Source: Acidovorax sp. NCPPB 3576 (lineage in GTDB: Bacteria; Pseudomonadota; Gammaproteobacteria; Burkholderiales; Burkholderiaceae_C). From it: a DNA stretch of 64,000 bases. Shown here in pieces: positions 59,555 to 64,000 of this stretch. Under the pieces are notes generated by a model. It ran no database searches and was not told where the DNA came from. It saw nothing but the letters and a program-made list of their open reading frames with translations. A program made the translations under genes and the position numbers. The first letter of the stretch is position 1. Each line of letters opens with the position of its first letter. The stretch covers positions 2,844,501 to 2,908,500 of the forward strand of contig NZ_CP097267.1 in assembly GCF_028473605.1 (NCBI RefSeq), given 5' to 3'.

Positions 59555-60761
59555 GGAAGGTCTGCAAAACCTCCCCGCCTGATCCTCCCCCAGCGCCAAG
59601 CATTCAAGACAATGGCGCCATGGATCAATACACCCTGGGCCTGGACCCACTGCCCAAGAAGACCCGCAAGGAGATCTTCCTCGAAGAGATGAACCAGGTT
59701 GTGCCCTGGGCAACGCTGGTGGCCCTCATTGCTCCGTTCGCCCGGGGCGCGCACCAGGCCCTGGGTGGCCGCCCTCCATTCCCCATCGAAACCATGCTGC
59801 GCATCCACTGCCTGCAGCTGTGGTGGAACCTGAGCGATCCGGCCATGGAAGAAGAACTGCACGAGCGGCCCCTGTACCGCCGCTTCGCCGGCCTCGATGG
59901 TGCAGCGCGCATGCCCGATGAGACCACCATCTTGCGTTTCCGCCATCTGTTGGAGAAGCACCAACTGGCTCCGCAGGTGCTGGCTGCCATCAACACCGGT
60001 CTGGCCCAGCAGGGCCTGATGCTCAAGACAGGCACCATCGTGGACGCCACCATCATTGCAGCGCCCAGTTCGACCAAGAACAAAGAGGGTGAGCGAGACC
60101 CCGAGATGCATCAGACCAAGAAAGGCAACCAGTGGCACTTCGGCATGAAGGCGCACATTGGCGTGGATGCCGACTCGGGACTGGTGCACACCGTCATCGG
60201 CACAGCCGCCAACGTCAACGACGTGACGCAGGCAGCAGGCCTGCTGAATGGCAAAGAAAAGCATGCCTGGGGCGATGCAGGCTACCAGGGCGTGGACAAG
60301 CGCCAGGAGATGCAAGGGAGCAAAGCCAAGGCCAAGATCAAGTGGCACGTGGCCATGCGCCCGGGCAAACGCAAGGCACTTGATCCCGAGCGGGAACTTC
60401 ACAAGCTGCTGGACAAAGCCGAGCGCCTGAAGGCCAGCGTGCGAGCCAAGGTCGAACACCCGTTCCGCGTGATCAAGCAGCAGTTCGGCTACGCCAAGGT
60501 GCGCTACCGAGGTCTGGAAAAGAACACGGCGCGCCTCATGATGCTGTTTGCGCTGGGCAATCTGTGGATGGCCAGGAAGCGGATCCTGGCGCTGCAGGGA
60601 TAGGTGCGTCTGCGGGGTGCCGAGGTGGCGCCGCAAGGGCTGAAACGGGCCTGTAAACCGTGCCAATCGGGCCTAAGCAGCGGATTGCGCAGGAATCAGG
60701 CGGACCTTCCGTTCAACATCAGGCTGTGCCGGGCTGACGAATGGGGTTTTGCAGACCTTCC
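59555..60761. mobile_element. IS5-family insertion sequence B
   Basis: 1207 bases with terminal inverted repeats GGAAGGTCTGCAAAACC and a 4-base target duplication CTAA on both sides (59551-59554 and 60762-60765), which fits the YTAR target of IS5. It interrupts a small gene. Confidence 0.92.
59620..60603 (+). CDS. IS5-family transposase B
   Basis: 327 residues, the size of IS5 transposase. The DDE motifs can be read in GTIVDATIIAAPSSTKN, AWGDAGYQGV and a Glu-containing VEHPFRVIKQQFGYAKVRYR. It is intact. Confidence 0.93.
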   Translation: MDQYTLGLDPLPKKTRKEIFLEEMNQVVPWATLVALIAPFARGAHQALGGRPPFPIETMLRIHCLQLWWNLSDPAMEEELHERPLYRRFAGLDGAARMPDETTILRFRHLLEKHQLAPQVLAAINTGLAQQGLMLKTGTIVDATIIAAPSSTKNKEGERDPEMHQTKKGNQWHFGMKAHIGVDADSGLVHTVIGTAANVNDVTQAAGLLNGKEKHAWGDAGYQGVDKRQEMQGSKAKAKIKWHVAMRPGKRKALDPERELHKLLDKAERLKASVRAKVEHPFRVIKQQFGYAKVRYRGLEKNTARLMMLFALGNLWMARKRILALQG

Positions 60762-60917
60762 CTAAATCTATATCGCCATCACCAATAACAGCTGAGACTG
60801 AAATTTTAATACTCACATTATTATTCATAATATCAATATTTATCATGGTTTTCCTTATTAGACATCAATTTTTTAAGATTTGGAGGTCAGCTGCGTGGCT
60901 GACAACCATAATGATGG

Positions 60918-62705
60918 TTACAGGAGCCCACCCAGCACCCCCCCGTCAATGCCAAAATCTTCCTTCCCGCTTTGGGAGGCACTTTTGGGCTCGGGGTTGT
61001 ACCGAATCCGCTGCCCTGGTTTGACATCCTTGTATTTGGCAATGGGAAAGCGAGTCATATCCAAACGGTTCAACAGCCTAACTCGGGCTTCCATGGAAAC
61101 CTCGCCCATGTACGTGTTGATATGCACGTCCGATTTCCCCGTGCTTCGCGTGAAGCCGGACGCAATGGAGTGCCCCACCATCTGGCGAAGCACCAGCCCC
61201 TCGGGATAGTTCTCAATGTTCTCCTCCACTCGCGTGCCCGCGTTGTCGATGATTGCCTGACGCAAGCGGGTGATGAAGGTGTATCGAAAGCTATGGAACA
61301 CCTTGGTATCGCTGTTGATCCCCACGTACTCACGCAAAAGCGTGTTGCGGAAAAAATCCCCCGGCACCTTGCCGTAGCCGTCCTTTTTTGCCGCTTTCAC
61401 GCCCAGCAGATTGACGTTCCCTTCCTTCTTGCGCTTCTTCCAGAAATCGATAAAGCCCAGTTCAACCAGTTGGGGATGCACTGGCATGACCCGGCGCGAT
61501 GACTTGTTCTTCAAACGCTTGTTGGACTTGCGGCGACTGCCATCCTCATCATCTTCCCCGTCTTCATCGTCGTTGAATGAGATTTGCCATGCCCCTGGCT
61601 CATACTCTTTGATGTCCCCCGTGGTGAGCTGGCAAATCTCGCTCAACCGCGCGCCGGTGAAGAGGCCAATGACCGGCGTCCAGTATTGGTGGGGAAGGTT
61701 ATAGGCAGGCTGCCAAAAGTATCGGCACGAAAAAACGCTTGTCAGTTCGCCGTCTGTGAAGGGTTCTTTGGGGTTGCGTTCTCCCTTTGGCGCCGAATCC
61801 ACGATGCTTTTCATACGGCTAGCTGTACGGTCCAACACTGCCAGTTTGAGGTCACAAAATCCGATGAAATTGGCCAAGGCCAGCATGTAGCCCTTAACGG
61901 TTGCTTCTGACAGTGTGTCGTAGGGTTTGCCGTCGTCCCGGCGCAACTTGTTCGCCTTACTCAGCTTGATGACCTCGCGCACGCTGCGCCCGGGCGCTAT
62001 ACCGATGACATCCCGACTGGTCGGGTAGAACGCGATGTCATCCATGTAAGTTTTGATGTCGTTGGGAGTAATGTCACCAATGGCCTTTCCCTCAAAGTAA
62101 CTGGTAAACAGCCGGAGGCGTGTGGCACGTTGCGAAACATTTTTTGGCCCAATTTCATCCCTGAGTGCTCGCCCTTCCTGGCTTTCCAGATACTCGTCAA
62201 CCATGGTTGCGATGGGCAACCGGGCATCTTCGGACAGTCCGTCTGTTCTGGCGGGGGCTATGGCTGCCGTAGCGGGTGGCGCCGGGGGCGAGACAGCTAT
62301 TTGTGCAGCAGGCAAAGGCAAGCGGTTTTGCATGTCTTCCAGCATGCTCATCACAGTCGCCTCTTCCCCTGGCTTCACGTCCTCAAATTTCACCTTGCCG
62401 GTGGCAAAGTCGTATTCCATGCCGAACTTGGGTGTGCCTGGGGGCGGTGCTTTGAACTGCGCCATGATGGATTGGAAGTAGGTTGAAATGCTCTCCCGGC
62501 AGAATACCCCACCTTGGTGCAACAAACTCTCGTAGAGCACGCGCAGAAGCCGCGCGCGTGCAGCAGCATCGCGCGGGTCTTTGGTGAGTGTGGAGACGCG
62601 GATTTCCCGGCCAGCGGACTTGCTGGAACCTCGGAAAGCGAGGGGAACAACAAAGCGTGCGCAATACACGCCGTTGCGGGTCTGAACAAGATACGAAGCG
62701 GCCAA
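60918..62705 (-). CDS. int: Tyrosine integrase of element 2
   Basis: 595 residues. An N-terminal arm-binding domain (YLVQTRNGVYCARFVVPLAF, STLTKDPRDAA) and a core-binding domain (about 165-290) precede the catalytic domain with Arg in GARLSE, His-x-x-Arg in VFHSFRYTFITR, the second His in VGHSIASGF and nucleophile Tyr in NTYMGEV. It lies 109 bases from the right att site at the ssrA 3' end and should integrate and excise the element. It is longer than typical integrases because of an insert rich in Asp/Glu (SFNDDEDGEDDEDGSRRKSN). Confidence 0.93.
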   Translation of the reverse strand: MAASYLVQTRNGVYCARFVVPLAFRGSSKSAGREIRVSTLTKDPRDAAARARLLRVLYESLLHQGGVFCRESISTYFQSIMAQFKAPPPGTPKFGMEYDFATGKVKFEDVKPGEEATVMSMLEDMQNRLPLPAAQIAVSPPAPPATAAIAPARTDGLSEDARLPIATMVDEYLESQEGRALRDEIGPKNVSQRATRLRLFTSYFEGKAIGDITPNDIKTYMDDIAFYPTSRDVIGIAPGRSVREVIKLSKANKLRRDDGKPYDTLSEATVKGYMLALANFIGFCDLKLAVLDRTASRMKSIVDSAPKGERNPKEPFTDGELTSVFSCRYFWQPAYNLPHQYWTPVIGLFTGARLSEICQLTTGDIKEYEPGAWQISFNDDEDGEDDEDGSRRKSNKRLKNKSSRRVMPVHPQLVELGFIDFWKKRKKEGNVNLLGVKAAKKDGYGKVPGDFFRNTLLREYVGINSDTKVFHSFRYTFITRLRQAIIDNAGTRVEENIENYPEGLVLRQMVGHSIASGFTRSTGKSDVHINTYMGEVSMEARVRLLNRLDMTRFPIAKYKDVKPGQRIRYNPEPKSASQSGKEDFGIDGGVLGGLL

Positions 62706-62813
62706 AACAAGCTCCCGGTGTAGTACCGGGTGTCACCCCTGAATGGATGACCCCTTGTTTTGGCTTTGCTTCTTTGGAAAAGTCCTTGAAAATCAAGGAC
62801 TTACCAAAATAGA

Positions 62814-62831
62814 TGGTGGAGCTGGCGGGAA
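62814..62831. repeat. Right attachment site (attR) within ssrA
   Basis: The 18 bases TGGTGGAGCTGGCGGGAA are the complement of the tmRNA 3' end up to the CCA. This is the target site for both elements. Confidence 0.9.
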
Positions 62832-63192
62832 TTGAACCCGCGTCCGCAAGCCTTCTTCGGGCAGATCTACATGTTTAGCGGTCTGTTTTGATTCTCATGA
62901 CCCACATCGCGCAGCCGCACGCTACGTGGATCACCAGTACCCTTGAGTCTCGTTCCATGCCAAGGTACCCGGCACGGAACCAGCTAGCGTGAATAACCTT
63001 GCAGCCGGGAGGTCTTGCGACCCCCTTGCCCAGCCCGCTAGCATGCTGTTGCAAGGCTCACCGGTGTTTAAGCGGCGAGTGCGAAACGTTCGTCGTTTGC
63101 AGTTAGTTTTTTGAATGCAGATTTACGAGCGCCACTCAAGCTCGACATGCACCACGCCGATTCCGAACCCACGTCGAAACCAGGGCAGCCCC
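62814..63192 (-). ncRNA. ssrA: Transfer-messenger RNA (tmRNA)
   Basis: 379 bases. The 5' end GGGGCTG pairs with CAGCTCC before the final ACCA to give the acceptor stem. GGTTTCGACGTGGG and the 3' T arm GGGTTCAATTCCCGCC are typical. The tag frame (63100-63068) encodes ANDERFALAA and stops with TAA. It frees stalled ribosomes and tags unfinished proteins for proteolysis. Its 3' end is intact despite serving as integration site. Confidence 0.97.
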
Positions 63193-63201
63193 AAGCCTCG
63201 T

Positions 63202-63228
63202 ATCTTAAGGCGCCGAGATCAATTTCAA
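63202..63228 (-). promoter_or_regulatory. Candidate ssrA promoter inside the end of gph
   Basis: TTGAAA (63228-63223) and TAAGAT (63207-63202) on the minus strand are spaced by 15 bases. The -10 overlaps the gph stop codon and would start RNA close to the mature 5' end at 63192. Confidence 0.5.
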
Positions 63229-63882
63229 CACCTCGATGGGAGATTTAATTACAGCGTGTGCGCCCCACTCATGCACAGCGGTTTGCGTACCGAGGTAACC
63301 GTACAGAGCAGCCACCGTACGCATGCCGGCTGCTTGACCCGCAATGATGTCGCGCTCGTCATCACCGACGTAGATGCAATGCGCCGGCTCGATACCCAGA
63401 CGCTTTGCCGCTTCCAACAAGGGCGCAGGATGCGGTTTGCTGTGCGGCGTCGTGTCGCCACTGATCACCGCACCGGCAGTATTGAATAGCGGCGTGGCAC
63501 CCACCAGCACATTCGTAAATCTGGCCGCCTTGTTGGTGACAATGCCCCAGGCCATGCCAGCTCGGGTCAATTGGTCAATCAGGGCATCCACACCGTCGAA
63601 CACTTTCGTGCGCTGCTGAATGCACGCCTCGTAGTTGACAAAGAACTCTTCCCGCAAGGCTGGGAAATCGGGATGGGTTGTGTCCATGTCGAATGCCACG
63701 GACAACATACCCCTCGCTCCGGCCCCTGCCATGGGCCGATACCGCTGTGCAGGCAGAGACGGCAAGCCACGGTCCGTTCTCAATTTGTCGGCGGCGGCGC
63801 CCAAGTCGGGAGCACTGTCGATCAAGGTGCCGTCGAGGTCAAACAATACGGCACGAACATGGGTGAAGGCGGATGAACTCAT
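63205..63882 (-). CDS. gph: Phosphoglycolate phosphatase (HAD family)
   Basis: 225 residues. HAD motif I DLDGTLIDS (15-23), motif II VTNK, motif III Lys near SKPHPAPLL and motif IV YVGDDERDI are present, with an alpha-helical cap typical of Gph. It removes 2-phosphoglycolate formed in DNA repair. It overlaps the ubiG stop by a few bases (ATGA), the common ubiG-gph pairing. Confidence 0.93.
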   Translation of the reverse strand: MSSSAFTHVRAVLFDLDGTLIDSAPDLGAAADKLRTDRGLPSLPAQRYRPMAGAGARGMLSVAFDMDTTHPDFPALREEFFVNYEACIQQRTKVFDGVDALIDQLTRAGMAWGIVTNKAARFTNVLVGATPLFNTAGAVISGDTTPHSKPHPAPLLEAAKRLGIEPAHCIYVGDDERDIIAGQAAGMRTVAALYGYLGTQTAVHEWGAHAVIKSPIEVLKLISAP

Positions 63883-64000
63883 ACGGCGGCGCGGCGTGCA
63901 GCGAACATGTAGTTGACGGAGGTGTCGGCACTGAGCCAGTAGCGCTTGGTCAGCGGGTTGTACTCAAGACCCCTGCTGTGAGAGATATCCAGTCCTGCTA
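63879..64000 (-). CDS. ubiG: UbiG, 3' end (partial)
   Basis: The last 39 codons end AGLDISHSRGLEYNPLTKRY then WLSADTSVNYMFAARRAAV. The NPLT...DTSVNYM pattern is the C-terminus of UbiG, the O-methyltransferase of ubiquinone synthesis. The rest lies beyond the window. Confidence 0.85.
   Translation of the reverse strand, partial: AGLDISHSRGLEYNPLTKRYWLSADTSVNYMFAARRAAV

Larger units (their letters stand above)
59366..60846 (-). pseudogene. Small gene interrupted by IS element B
   Basis: Removing the IS and one CTAA copy joins two pieces in frame. The first, from the ATG at 60846 (AAGGA upstream), reads MINIDIMNNNVSIKISVSAV and on to GDGDIDL; the second reads DELLDVAIDQKNNLMMLVMS and on to a stop at 59366. 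The restored protein has 89 residues and no recognised family. AT-rich codon use fits foreign origin. Confidence 0.8.
48800..62831. mobile_element. Integrative element 2 (14 kb) with IncQ-like replication and mobilisation genes
   Basis: Bounded by att copies at 48800 and 62814. It carries an intact integrase, a MOBQ relaxase with oriT-like sequence, a TraD-like protein, an IncQ-type repC with iterons, two IS elements and an AT-rich cargo. No type IV secretion or coupling genes are present, so it could be mobilised but not self-transmissible. Insertion regenerates the ssrA 3' end. Confidence 0.8.

Overview
The window is high-GC chromosome from a betaproteobacterium, most likely a member of the Comamonadaceae (Acidovorax-like). 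The grounds are the family look of the housekeeping proteins, a tmRNA tag reading ANDERFALAA, and short T-loop palindromic repeats of the GCTAT/ATAGC type. The assignment comes from recall of families, not from a search.

Region 1 (1-15.7 kb) is a phosphate-starvation island. A glycosyltransferase end and a MATE exporter meet the operon pstS-pstC-pstA-pstB-phoU-phoB-phoR, which runs on the minus strand. Across a divergent promoter lies a fasciclin lipoprotein gene, then ppx, a lysine/alanine-rich DNA-binding protein, sixA, ppk1 and an OlsB-like acyltransferase. Four sites with the 11-bp-period Pho-box layout precede pstS, the fasciclin gene, ppk1 and the acyltransferase gene. The cluster therefore looks like one regulon joining phosphate uptake, polyphosphate turnover and phosphorus-free ornithine lipid synthesis.

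Region 2 (15.7-30 kb) is mostly core: a PAS-PAS-GGDEF-EAL protein, folP-glmM, ftsH (TTG start), rlmE, yhbY, a small glycosyltransferase, a DUF4149 protein, greA and carAB.

Region 3 (30-43.6 kb) is accessory but native in composition. It has a DUF2243 gene remnant, an unassigned operon of an NPPY methyltransferase, a PurD-like ATP-grasp ligase and a heme-oxygenase-like diiron protein, a KGG stress protein, a second sigma-54 (rpoN2) beside a degenerate kinase and a sigma-54 activator, a deleted hybrid kinase pseudogene, and nadE.

Region 4 (43.95-62.83 kb) holds two tandem integrative elements in the 3' end of ssrA (tmRNA), marked by three copies of an 18-bp att sequence. The left element (4.9 kb) has a broken integrase and carries tetR, an orphan sdhC, a BASS/ACR3-type transporter, an H-NS-like protein and a zinc-finger protein. 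The right element (14 kb) has an intact tyrosine integrase, an IncQ-type RepC with two 19-bp iterons, a MOBQ relaxase with an R1162-like nic motif and a run of tandem hairpins, a TraD-like protein, two IS5-family elements and an AT-rich three-gene cassette of unknown function. It looks like a mobilisable IncQ-like plasmid that became an integrative element. The chromosome resumes with ssrA, gph and the end of ubiG.
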